Positions 1 to 6,420 of a DNA stretch of 9,293 nt are shown here, one piece after another. Every line of letters starts with the position of its first letter. Position 1 is the stretch's first letter. The stretch comes from Nitrososphaerota archaeon (GTDB lineage: Archaea; Thermoproteota; Nitrososphaeria; Nitrososphaerales; CADDZS01). A program made the translations under genes and the position numbers. Where the stretch lies: the NCBI GenBank assembly GCA_027886795.1, contig JAPCJU010000031.1:1-9293 (forward strand). Direction: 5' to 3'. Under the pieces are notes generated by a model. The model was not told the origin of the DNA and did no database searches. It saw only the letters and a program-made list of their open reading frames with translations.

Positions 1-2
1 AA

Positions 3-1700
3 AACTCTCTCCGCGAGCTTGAAGCCTCCCAACCAATCGAAAAGAGAATTCCAGTCCGCATCGGAATCCATATTGGTGATGTAGTGCAGAGCGAAGATGA
101 TGTATATGGAGATGCGGTCAATATCGCGTCGAGGATTGAAGCTCTTGCTGAACCGGGAGGAATCTGTATTACCCAGCAAGTCTACGACCAGGTCAAAAAC
201 AAGTTCGAACTTCCCTTGCTCAGCTTGGGAAAGCGCGAGTTGAAAAACGTCGAATCGCCAATCGAGATTTATAAAATCGAACTCCCATGGAAAAATAAGG
301 CTGATTCTACGAGAATGGAACTGGACCCTCGCCGTCTAGCAGTTTTACCGCTGATCAGTCTTACTTCAGATCCTGAAGATGAATTTTTCTCTGACGGTTT
401 AACCGAGGAAATGATTTCGACGATTTCTCAGATTCAGGAATTGCGCGTGATCTCCCGGACGTCGGTTATGCGCTACAAGAAAACCGGCAAGAGCCTGGGG
501 GAAATCGGTCGCGAGTTAGGCGTTGGCTCCGTACTTGAGGGAAGCATACGCAAATACGGAAAGAAAATTCGAGTCAGTGCTCAGTTGATAGACGTAGAGA
601 CTGACGAGCACAAGTGGTCTCAAAATTATGATCGAGATCTTTCTGACGTTTTCGTGATCCAAAGTGACATTGCGAAAAACGTAGCGGACTCGTTGAAGAT
701 TCGGTTGTTAGAAGAGGAAAAGCGGCAGATACAGAAAAATCCAACAAGGAGCAGTGAAGCGCATAGCCTTTATCTGAAGGGCCGTTATTTCTGGAATGAG
801 AGAAGCGAGCAGAGCTTAAAGCGCGCGCTTGAATACTTCAAAACAGCCATTGAGAAAGATCCGGAGTACGCGCTTGCCTACGTTGGAATGGCAGATTGCT
901 ACAACGTTCTCGGCGAACATGGCCATATACCGATGATGGAAGCCTCGAAGCAAGCAAAGGATCTAGCTTCAAAGGCTCTCGTACTGGACGACTCTATTGC
1001 TGAGGCACACGTATCGCTCGCCTCAGCGCTGCTCTCATTCCACGATGAAATCCCGAGGGCAGAGCGAGAATTCAAGTTAGCTATCGAGCTGAAACCTAAC
1101 TACGCGACCGGACATCACTGGTATGCGATTTTCCTGGACGGAAAAGGCGCGAACGAGGAAGCGATTTCAGAAATGAAGATAGCTGCGGAGCTGGATCCTC
1201 TTTCAATGCAAATTCGCAGTTTCCTAGCTGCCACATCTTATTTTGCAGGAAGATATGATGATGCTATCAGAGAACTAGAAAGTTGTATTCAACTCGAGCC
1301 AGAATTCGCAAACTCGCACTTCTGGCTGGCTGCTGTGTATCTTGAAAAGAAGATGTTTGATGAAGCGATGCGAGAGGCGCAGAAATCTTATGCGATATCC
1401 CCCGGAGTGCGGAACAAGGCCCTCCTCGGTTTAACGAACGCAGCAAGTGGAAGGATGGAAGAAGCAAAGAAAATCCGTGAAGAATTGATCCAAGACTCAA
1501 AAACCAAATATGTATCGTATGAAGACATCGCGTCTGTCTGTACTTCTTTGGGGCTCTACGATGAAGCGATTGATTGGTTGGAAAAAGGAGTTGTCGAACG
1601 AGGAGAGATCGTGCCTTCTCACCTGAATGCGAAATGGTATGATCCGCTTCGATCTTTCAAGAAATTTCAGGAATTGCAAAAGAAAATCAGATGGGACTAG
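3..1700 (+). CDS. Class III nucleotide cyclase / TolB-like / TPR signalling protein (5' partial)
   Basis: The gene is cut by the left edge: the reading frame is open from base 3 through the GTG at 84 with no stop, and the N-terminal part of the cyclase domain lies outside. Visible residues 1-95 are the C-terminal part of a class III adenylate/guanylate cyclase: RIGIHIGDVV near residue 20, then VYGDAVNIASRIE, where N40 and R44 occupy the N-x3-R positions that stabilise the transition state in this family. The first metal-binding Asp is not visible, so activity cannot be judged. Residues about 110-240 match the TolB-like domain usual in these proteins (FFSDGLTEEM, then GVGSVLEGSIR). From about residue 255 to the end there are repeated TPR-like helical pairs (for example ALEYFKTAIEKDPEYALAY). 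The likely role is a soluble signalling protein making a cyclic nucleotide, or a degenerate scaffold. It ends 39 bases before the stop of the opposing transporter gene. Confidence 0.88.
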   Translation, partial: NSLRELEASQPIEKRIPVRIGIHIGDVVQSEDDVYGDAVNIASRIEALAEPGGICITQQVYDQVKNKFELPLLSLGKRELKNVESPIEIYKIELPWKNKADSTRMELDPRRLAVLPLISLTSDPEDEFFSDGLTEEMISTISQIQELRVISRTSVMRYKKTGKSLGEIGRELGVGSVLEGSIRKYGKKIRVSAQLIDVETDEHKWSQNYDRDLSDVFVIQSDIAKNVADSLKIRLLEEEKRQIQKNPTRSSEAHSLYLKGRYFWNERSEQSLKRALEYFKTAIEKDPEYALAYVGMADCYNVLGEHGHIPMMEASKQAKDLASKALVLDDSIAEAHVSLASALLSFHDEIPRAEREFKLAIELKPNYATGHHWYAIFLDGKGANEEAISEMKIAAELDPLSMQIRSFLAATSYFAGRYDDAIRELESCIQLEPEFANSHFWLAAVYLEKKMFDEAMREAQKSYAISPGVRNKALLGLTNAASGRMEEAKKIREELIQDSKTKYVSYEDIASVCTSLGLYDEAIDWLEKGVVERGEIVPSHLNAKWYDPLRSFKKFQELQKKIRWD

Positions 1701-1739
1701 GTCACCAATTCGCATCTCGAACATCCAGAACTAGAATAA

Positions 1740-2639
1740 TCAAACATTCAGGAGAATTACCACGCCCGAAAATAAGATGACGATTCCGAGTATCTGAACT
1801 CGTGTCAATTTGTCTTTGTAAATCACCGTAGCGAGAATCGTCGTAACGGCTCCGAGCAAACTGGAAAGAGTCGTAACCACCGCAGGACTGTTTCCTGAGC
1901 TGAGATAACCGAGGGTTAGAGACGCAAATCCGAGAGAATCGAGGATAGCCATCGTCAAAAGCCACTTCCAGGCTCCTCCAGTCGGAAGGACTAATTTTTT
2001 CATTGTGACGAAGAGGAATAGGAAGGAAAATAGAACGGCACCAAGTCTGAAAAACAGGATACTCAGAACTGAGCCGAAGTAACCCAGTCCAAGGTTTAGA
2101 CCAAGATAAGCTCCGCCAAAGAATAGGCTCGCAGCAAAAGCAGAAACCACACTGTTTGAAAGTCGCTTTGTCTTCGTCTTCTCAATTTTTGACGGATTGT
2201 TTTTGGTGGAGCTTAAGTTCACTCCAGACAATATCACCCCAGAAATCACGATTGCGATCGCGATCCCCTTTGCAGCCCCTATCACCTGCCCTAAAAACAC
2301 GTAGCCTAGCAGAATCGTGAATATCGGGAATGAACTGGCTATTGGCGCCGTCAAAGACATGTTCCCTGTGGTGAACGATCTGTACAAAAGCATCAGTCCG
2401 CTGACGTTCAACATTCCAACGAAGAGATCTATCACCAAGTAGGACGAGCCTTTGGACAGAAACTCGACCGTTGGAGGACCCGTCAACAAGACATATGCGG
2501 AAAATCCAATCAGACTAAACAATTGAACGTAGGCTGTGGAATAGGCGGGGCCTATCTTGCGAGAAGGAAATCGGGAGAGAAAATCCGTGCTTCCCCAGAA
2601 AAACGCGGCAAGGAGCCCAAAAATCGCCGCTTGAATCAG
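1740..2639 (-). CDS. EamA/DMT-family transporter with probable CTG start
   Basis: This is a drug/metabolite-transporter superfamily membrane protein with two EamA halves and about ten transmembrane helices. The first ATG/GTG/TTG in frame is the TTG at 2522, but homology-like sequence continues upstream of it: the frame reads AAIFGLLAAFFWGSTDFLSR, the typical first helix and WGSTDF motif of EamA proteins. Between that motif and the in-frame TAA near 2715 there is no ATG, GTG or TTG. A strong GGAGGAG (2646-2652) lies 6 bases before CTG at 2639-2637, so I place the start there, giving 299 residues, which is normal for the family; ATT at 2636 is the alternative. The substrate cannot be read from sequence; members export amino acids, metabolites or toxic compounds. 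It converges with the cyclase gene. A sequencing error at the start codon is possible. Confidence 0.85.
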   Translation of the reverse strand: MIQAAIFGLLAAFFWGSTDFLSRFPSRKIGPAYSTAYVQLFSLIGFSAYVLLTGPPTVEFLSKGSSYLVIDLFVGMLNVSGLMLLYRSFTTGNMSLTAPIASSFPIFTILLGYVFLGQVIGAAKGIAIAIVISGVILSGVNLSSTKNNPSKIEKTKTKRLSNSVVSAFAASLFFGGAYLGLNLGLGYFGSVLSILFFRLGAVLFSFLFLFVTMKKLVLPTGGAWKWLLTMAILDSLGFASLTLGYLSSGNSPAVVTTLSSLLGAVTTILATVIYKDKLTRVQILGIVILFSGVVILLNV

Positions 2640-2701
2640 ATAGTACTCCTCCGCATAACGATTACAGCAAATCCAAGTAGGAGAATGAACTTTTCGTACA
2701 A
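2636..2701 (-). CDS. Possible 21-residue hydrophobic leader ORF overlapping the transporter start
   Basis: A short frame opens with TTG at 2701-2699 and reads MYEKF, then a hydrophobic stretch ILLLGFAVIV, then MRRSTI, and stops at TGA 2638-2636. The stop overlaps the proposed transporter start in the arrangement CTGA, the same geometry as the ATGA overlaps used for coupled translation. The product would be a single short membrane helix with a basic tail. It may be a real leader peptide controlling the transporter, or chance: it has no clear ribosome binding site of its own and starts with TTG. It is not a known family to me. Confidence 0.25.
   Translation of the reverse strand: MYEKFILLLGFAVIVMRRSTI
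2646..2652 (-). promoter_or_regulatory. Strong Shine-Dalgarno before CTG start of transporter
   Basis: The minus strand reads GGAGGAG, six bases upstream of the CTG at 2639-2637. It is the clearest ribosome binding site in the window and decides the transporter start, since no canonical start codon is available nearby in that frame. Confidence 0.7.
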
Positions 2702-2755
2702 CCTCGGAAGATTACATCAGGTCATTCCTTGAACCATACAAGAGTTGAAAGGTTT

Positions 2756-3016
2756 CTAATGAAATGAAATAAGATCATAATTGAACAGATAGGAGGGCCC
2801 CCTAGGGGGTCGTTCCATGCGGGGGGAAGTTTGAGTTGGACTATATTTGGTCTCTTGAGATCCCTGAACCGCTATATCTCGACACATGTCGAGACAGGGT
2901 TTTTTCAGTCCTTCCTCCCTTATCGATATCAGCATTTCAGGATCATTTGAAAAGCGTTCGAGCATAGAATCTTCTATTCGATTTTTCCTTTCAATTGAAT
3001 AACCGCACAAATTCAT
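2756..3016 (-). CDS. Doubtful small ORF, 86 residues
   Basis: An ATG-started frame of 86 codons fills part of the gap between the transporter and the membrane protein. The first 50 residues look protein-like (IEDSMLERFSNDPEMLISIREEGL), but the C-terminal third is rich in Pro, Arg, Ser and Thr and is encoded by a stretch containing G-runs and a perfect palindrome. Its start lies only 14 bases from the start of the divergent membrane-protein gene, so the promoters would have to overlap both coding regions. I recognise no domain. It may be a real short gene, perhaps starting at the internal ATG 2965, or a non-coding regulatory stretch. Confidence 0.28.
   Translation of the reverse strand: MNLCGYSIERKNRIEDSMLERFSNDPEMLISIREEGLKKPCLDMCRDIAVQGSQETKYSPTQTSPRMERPPRGPSYLFNYDLISFH
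2798..2809. repeat. Perfect 12-bp palindrome CCCCCTAGGGGG
   Basis: Five C, TA, five G form a perfect palindrome downstream of a GGG run (2795-2797) and followed by GGGGGG at 2821-2826. GC-rich blocks of this kind are out of character with the surrounding AT-rich intergenic sequence. It could be a protein-binding site or a structured element; no function is established. Confidence 0.5.
2877..2894. repeat. Perfect inverted repeat TCTCGACA-CA-TGTCGAGA
   Basis: Two perfect 8-base arms are separated by two bases (TCTCGACA, CA, TGTCGAGA). The geometry is that of an operator for a dimeric regulator or a short hairpin. It lies about 140 bases upstream of the membrane-protein gene and inside the doubtful 86-residue ORF, so part of the symmetry could be a coincidence of codons. 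Confidence 0.5.
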
Positions 3017-3030
3017 TTTGTTTATCTCTC

Positions 3031-3333
3031 ATGGCCAAGATCGATGGACAGAAACACGTCGAACGAATCCCGAGAGAGCTCGAAAGAATCTGGTTCACTG
3101 TTTTTTCGTTTGGATCAAGCCTGTTGATTTTGTCGATCGTTTATTTCGCCATTCAATCTCTTTCTGGCGGTCGTTTGGTTGTCGGCATTCTGTTTTCCTC
3201 CACGGCAATCATTCTTGCAATGGTTCTGGCCATTCTAATTTTCAATTATCGTAAGCGCAACAGGAAATCGGGTCATCCTTTCTCCGCCTTCATCAGTCGC
3301 CTCGAAGATATTGAAGCCGTAAACCAGATCTAA
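3031..3333 (+). CDS. Small two-helix membrane protein, hypothetical
   Basis: I chose ATG 3031 over the in-frame TTG 2995 because the sequence TTGAATAA near 2995-3002 is a plausible TATA box about 30 bases upstream, giving a nearly leaderless message. The 100-residue product has a charged N-terminus (about residues 3-20, KIDGQKHVERIPRELERI), a first transmembrane helix at about 22-45, a short loop with SGGR, a second helix at about 50-74, and a basic tail beginning NYRKRNRKSGH. The basic residues after helix 2 and the hairpin topology suggest both ends face the cytoplasm. I do not recognise a family. It precedes the dehydrogenase gene by 54 bases on the same strand, but that gene appears to have its own promoter. 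Confidence 0.65.
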   Translation: MAKIDGQKHVERIPRELERIWFTVFSFGSSLLILSIVYFAIQSLSGGRLVVGILFSSTAIILAMVLAILIFNYRKRNRKSGHPFSAFISRLEDIEAVNQI

Positions 3334-3346
3334 TGTTTCGCAATCT

Positions 3347-3362
3347 TCGGATACAATTAAAT
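3347..3362 (+). promoter_or_regulatory. TATA-like box upstream of the dehydrogenase
   Basis: The AT-rich block containing CAATTAAATTG is centred about 30 bases before the GTG start at 3388, the position expected of an archaeal TATA box for a leaderless or nearly leaderless message. No ribosome binding site is obvious before the GTG, which agrees with this. The call rests on position and composition only. Confidence 0.4.
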
Positions 3363-3387
3363 TGACAAATTCGATGTAACCGCCTGA

Positions 3388-4554
3388 GTGCTTCATTTGA
3401 AAGAGGACGTAAAGGCAGCGGTTCTCACCGCCCCAAAGAAATTTGAAACAAGGACTTTCCCGACGCCCGAAATAACAAGAGAAACCGGCTTAGTGAGGAT
3501 GCTCGGAGCCGGCATCTGTGGCACTGATAAGCACGTATTTACAATGGGAGAGATTAGGCTGGGTCTACCCGGGGACATTGTTCGCCTCCCGATCATAATG
3601 GGGCACGAGAATCTCGGGATAATCGAGGCGATAGGATCTGAAGCTGCGAAAGCGATGGTCCTTGAGGGCCCTCCTCTTGAGGTGGGCGAGAGAGTCTACA
3701 TTGCGGCAGACATCAGGTGCGGGCAATGCTACAACTGCAGGAACATTTACGGTTTCCCGTGGTGCTTAAACCATACCAGTTACGGTGATGTAATTAGTTG
3801 CGACAAGCCGCCCCATCTTTTCGGCGGCTACGCGGACAAAATGTACATTTTGGAGCACAGCGATCTCTTCAGGGTCCCTAGAAATCTCCCCAATGAGATT
3901 GCTCTCCTGGCAGAGCAGATGGCGGTTGCATACGGCTCGTTCGGTAGGGCCGCCCAAAGCCCGATCACAAAAGAGGGCTACGCTCCCGGAGACACAGTTG
4001 TGATTCAAGGGGTCGGCCCTCTGGGGCTTTGCAACGCCCTGATGGCGCGCATGATGGGCGCGGGAAAGATAATCGCTGTAGACAAGTCAGAATTCAGGTT
4101 GAGGATTGCAACGGAGCTTTGCTCAGCTGAGACAATCAGTCTTAGCGAGTATCCGAAGCTTTCTGATAGAGTCAGCCGCGTAAATGCCCTAACCGACGGG
4201 ATCGGCGCTGATGTCGTAATAGAATGCACCGGCGATTCCAACGTCATTTCAGAAGGTCTAGAGATGCTTCGAATAGGAGGTACCTATCTAGTCGAAGGGG
4301 CTTTTGTAGAAGATGTCGACACCAGGATTTCGCCCTCTCGCCAGATCCTTGCGAAGAACGCCAGGATCATCGGGGTCTCTGGAATGCCGCACCCCGCCTA
4401 CGGACGAGTTCTGAAGATGATGGATAGTTATCGAAACATCATTCCATTTGAAAAAATGATAACTCACAGGTTCGATGTTGAGGAGGCCGCCGAAGCGATG
4501 AAGGTTTCAATTTCACCTGATTCGGGGAAGGTGGCGCTTGGATCGATGCGTTGA
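3388..4554 (+). CDS. Zinc-dependent medium-chain dehydrogenase (alcohol/polyol/sugar type)
   Basis: This 388-residue protein is a full-length member of the medium-chain dehydrogenase/reductase superfamily and oxidises an alcohol or sugar with a nicotinamide cofactor. Catalytic-zinc motifs are visible: GICGTDKH near residue 43, GHE near 72 and the Glu of LAEQM near 175. A structural-zinc loop is present as C-x2-C-x2-C-x8-C (CGQCYNC then PWC), one residue longer than the common x7 spacing. The Rossmann fold carries GVGPLG near 209, and the strand ending IIAVDK has an Asp, which favours NAD over NADP. Glucose 1-dehydrogenase, threonine dehydrogenase and alcohol dehydrogenase are all possible; I cannot choose the substrate. 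GTG 3388 is the first start in frame, TTG 3397 is the alternative. It appears to be transcribed alone. Confidence 0.87.
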   Translation: MLHLKEDVKAAVLTAPKKFETRTFPTPEITRETGLVRMLGAGICGTDKHVFTMGEIRLGLPGDIVRLPIIMGHENLGIIEAIGSEAAKAMVLEGPPLEVGERVYIAADIRCGQCYNCRNIYGFPWCLNHTSYGDVISCDKPPHLFGGYADKMYILEHSDLFRVPRNLPNEIALLAEQMAVAYGSFGRAAQSPITKEGYAPGDTVVIQGVGPLGLCNALMARMMGAGKIIAVDKSEFRLRIATELCSAETISLSEYPKLSDRVSRVNALTDGIGADVVIECTGDSNVISEGLEMLRIGGTYLVEGAFVEDVDTRISPSRQILAKNARIIGVSGMPHPAYGRVLKMMDSYRNIIPFEKMITHRFDVEEAAEAMKVSISPDSGKVALGSMR

Positions 4555-4605
4555 GATTTCTTCCCGTCGTTGAACCGTTGATTCTCACAAAAAAACGCCA
4601 TGGCT

Positions 4606-4620
4606 ACATTATCTTAATAA
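4606..4620 (+). promoter_or_regulatory. TATA-like box upstream of the GGCT-like gene
   Basis: The stretch ATTATCTTAATAA lies about 27-40 bases before the TTG start at 4647, as expected for an archaeal TATA box with a very short leader. The sequence just before the TTG has no convincing ribosome binding site. The call is positional. Confidence 0.4.
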
Positions 4621-4646
4621 CCAATAGTATTCTTTGAGCTAAGAAG

Positions 4647-5117
4647 TTGTCGAATCAAGCCAAAATCTGGTACTTTGCATATGGCTCAAACTTGAACGTT
4701 GACCAGATGAAAAGTCGAATCGGGCTGTGGCAGCTTTCCAAGAGGGCTGTCGCGAGGAACTACAAGCTAGTATTCAACGTCTACTCGAAAAAGCTGAATG
4801 GTTACATGGTGAATATGCAGGAAAGTGAAAACTTTGAGGACACAGTTCCCGGCGTAGTCTACCATCTTACCCTTGACCAACTCAACAAATTGCAGAAATT
4901 TGAGGGGATCGAGCCAGTCGATATCAGGGTTGAACTGGAGGATGGAAATGAGATTTCGCACGCGAAGGTATTCATCTGGAAGACAACAGAAAAAGAACAC
5001 GAACCGCCGAATGATTACAAGAGGGTGATAGAACAGGGATTACTGCAGCATGGATACCCTGAATCGCGGGCGAGAAAGATTTTCTCCAGATTTGAAAAAG
5101 TCCATCCCATTAAGTAG
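4647..5117 (+). CDS. Gamma-glutamylcyclotransferase-like (AIG2/GGCT fold) protein
   Basis: The 156-residue product shows the GGCT-family signature: WYFAYGSNL at residues 8-16, whose YGSNL loop binds the substrate, and a later FEG (85-87) where E86 is the likely catalytic acid. The family cyclises gamma-glutamyl amines or dipeptides, releasing 5-oxoproline, and takes part in gamma-glutamyl compound turnover; the actual substrate here is unknown. TTG 4647 is the only canonical start between the in-frame TGA at 4635 and the YGSNL motif, so it is almost certainly the start. The length is typical of single-domain members. It converges with the RHH/MEDS regulator gene, with nine bases between stop codons. 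AIG2-like proteins of unknown activity share the same motif, so the enzyme name is tentative. Confidence 0.82.
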   Translation: MSNQAKIWYFAYGSNLNVDQMKSRIGLWQLSKRAVARNYKLVFNVYSKKLNGYMVNMQESENFEDTVPGVVYHLTLDQLNKLQKFEGIEPVDIRVELEDGNEISHAKVFIWKTTEKEHEPPNDYKRVIEQGLLQHGYPESRARKIFSRFEKVHPIK

Positions 5118-5126
5118 GGACAAAGC

Positions 5127-5858
5127 TCATCCAAGTACTTTCAGGATGTTCTCTTCATCTATTCTTATCCTATAAAGTGTTTTTTCCATCATCAGAAAAG
5201 ACAAATCATGTTTTTTCATTATAGAAATTCGGTTTCGGATTCCACCGTTAAAGAAAATCTTGGTATCATACGGGCAATAAATAATCCCCGGGATATCGCT
5301 CACTAATTTGTGAAAGTTTTCAACAAGAATCGCTCTATCAAAATAATCAAACTTTTCTGTCGCCGAGAATACTTTGCTAAAGTTCATCAGATTCCCCACC
5401 CCGCAAAGTCGCGAGCCTTCAATTTTTTTGTGGAGAATTTTCACCAATTCACTCAAGTATTGTTCGGGTTTCCTTGCGAATAATTCGTGCGGCTTTGGTG
5501 AAACGTCACGCCACCCGTGCCTTTTCGCAATCTCCAGAGGGGGCAGGGAGACCGGGCCCCACATCAATTTGGACCAATCGCCCTTCAGTGTAGTGTTGAG
5601 ATTCTTGAAGAATATTTCGAGTGATTCCGCATTTTCGTAAAGTATCAATACATGCCTGCTTCTTGTCTTCTTCTTAAGATCAATCCAGGTTCGAACTGCT
5701 TCTTCAGCAACAGACGCAAGCGTCACGCCCTCCGTTTCCGAAAAATCTTTCAACTCGCCGTACAGCTCGTCGTCGAAACTTCTGATGAAAAGGTCGCGTG
5801 GCAAGGGTTGCAACCCTGACGAATCGGCATACTTTAAGGGTTGATATCTAGAAATCAC
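5127..5858 (-). CDS. Ribbon-helix-helix DNA-binding protein with MEDS-like sensor domain
   Basis: Numbered from GTG 5858, residues about 20-60 match a ribbon-helix-helix fold: strand LFIRSF, helix DELYGELKDFSETEG, then TLASVAEEAVRTWI. After a basic linker, residues 69 onward resemble the MEDS (DcmR-type) sensory domain: RHVLILYEN, a central region, then a strand AILVENFHKL and IIYCPYD, corresponding to the usual C-x-YD near the domain end. Known MEDS proteins sense small C1-type ligands, but the ligand here is unknown and the match is by eye. The frame also allows TTG 5891; I prefer GTG 5858 because a TATATAG box is centred 26 bases upstream of it, giving a leaderless message. It is divergent from the V4R gene, and probably represses itself through the repeated sites in the shared promoter. 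Confidence 0.68.
   Translation of the reverse strand: MISRYQPLKYADSSGLQPLPRDLFIRSFDDELYGELKDFSETEGVTLASVAEEAVRTWIDLKKKTRSRHVLILYENAESLEIFFKNLNTTLKGDWSKLMWGPVSLPPLEIAKRHGWRDVSPKPHELFARKPEQYLSELVKILHKKIEGSRLCGVGNLMNFSKVFSATEKFDYFDRAILVENFHKLVSDIPGIIYCPYDTKIFFNGGIRNRISIMKKHDLSFLMMEKTLYRIRIDEENILKVLG
5844..5855. promoter_or_regulatory. Candidate operator, copy B: ATATCTAGAAAT
   Basis: This matches copy A at 10 of 12 positions and falls directly after the GTG start of the RHH/MEDS gene, at the predicted transcription start. Together, A and B bracket the TATA box with 47 bases between equivalent positions. It codes for part of the regulator's N-terminus, which is the reason for some caution. Confidence 0.42.
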
Positions 5859-5880
5859 GTTCCGAATGGAACGGTTAGCT

Positions 5881-5887
5881 CTATATA
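5881..5887 (-). promoter_or_regulatory. TATA box of the RHH/MEDS gene
   Basis: The minus strand reads TATATAG, centred at 5884, exactly 26 bases before the GTG at 5858. This is the canonical spacing between an archaeal TATA box and the first transcribed base, so the transcript would begin at or next to the start codon. Confidence 0.6.
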
Positions 5888-5890
5888 GCA

Positions 5891-5902
5891 ATATCTAGAT
5901 AT
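5891..5902. promoter_or_regulatory. Candidate operator, copy A: perfect palindrome ATATCTAGATAT
   Basis: This perfect 12-base palindrome sits three bases upstream of the regulator's TATA box and about 24-35 bases before the TTG start of the V4R gene, where that gene's own TATA box would be expected. A protein bound here could affect both divergent genes. A second, 10-of-12 copy lies at 5844-5855. Confidence 0.5.
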
Positions 5903-5925
5903 CAGTCATTTAGGCGAAAAGGGCG

Positions 5926-6414
5926 TTGGATTCAGCTTCAGGGAATTTCAACCAATATTTTCGTGTAGATGAAAACAAAGGTATTATTTCCGGCATTGGC
6001 GGCCGGGTAGTGGTCTTGAATTCATCAGCCTGGGGAAGTCTCCAAGCGGGCATGTACCGGGTTTTTTCGAGTGGGGCGTCAGTTATCCTGTATGACATGG
6101 GAAGAACTTACGGTAGGTCGGTTGCTCACAATCTTGGAGAATCGAGAGATTTCAACGAAATGTGGCCGAGGCTGGCTGCGATCGCCGGATGGGGTAAATT
6201 CAAAACTAAGGGAGACTTGAAGGAAAGGAGACTGGAGATAACAGTCCAAAATTGCGCTTTTTGTGAGGACGACAAAGACCAAAGCCACGGGTGTTCTTTT
6301 CTAAAGGGGGTCATTGATGGAACAACATCTGAGTTGTACGAAGTTGTCCACTCCAACATGCAGTGTAGCGGAACTGATAACCATCTTTGCGAATTTGAAA
6401 TCTACGCAGAATAG
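5926..6414 (+). CDS. Stand-alone V4R (4-vinyl reductase) domain sensor protein
   Basis: The 162-residue protein consists of one V4R domain: helix and strand around AGMYRVFSSGASVILYDMGRTYG (described in part: Y44, G50, G59, G63), then a cysteine-containing C-terminal half with C110, C113, C123 (GCSFLKGVIDG), C147 (MQCSG) and C155 (HLCEFEI). This cysteine/glycine pattern is the conserved core of V4R domains, which bind hydrophobic small molecules or zinc, as in the N-terminal sensor of XylR/DmpR-type regulators and in BchJ. It has no output domain, so it probably works with a partner; the divergent RHH/MEDS protein is the obvious candidate. TTG 5926 is the first start after the in-frame TAG at 5911. 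It converges with the nitrilase gene with six bases between stop codons. Confidence 0.8.
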   Translation: MDSASGNFNQYFRVDENKGIISGIGGRVVVLNSSAWGSLQAGMYRVFSSGASVILYDMGRTYGRSVAHNLGESRDFNEMWPRLAAIAGWGKFKTKGDLKERRLEITVQNCAFCEDDKDQSHGCSFLKGVIDGTTSELYEVVHSNMQCSGTDNHLCEFEIYAE

Positions 6415-6420
6415 GTCTCG

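Noticed and set aside
2523..2732. 69-codon plus-strand frame opposite the transporter N-terminus
   Set aside because: The minus strand of the same bases codes the first EamA helix and WGSTDF motif; the plus frame is a basic, low-information shadow.
2795..2826. G-runs as a G-quadruplex
   Set aside because: Only three separate runs of three or more G are present, and one is paired within the CCCCCTAGGGGG palindrome, so a stable quadruplex is not supported.
5859..5891. Longer form of the RHH/MEDS protein starting at TTG 5891
   Set aside because: That start would leave the TATATAG box inside the coding region; the GTG at 5858 lies exactly 26 bases downstream of it and the RHH domain does not need the extra 11 residues.
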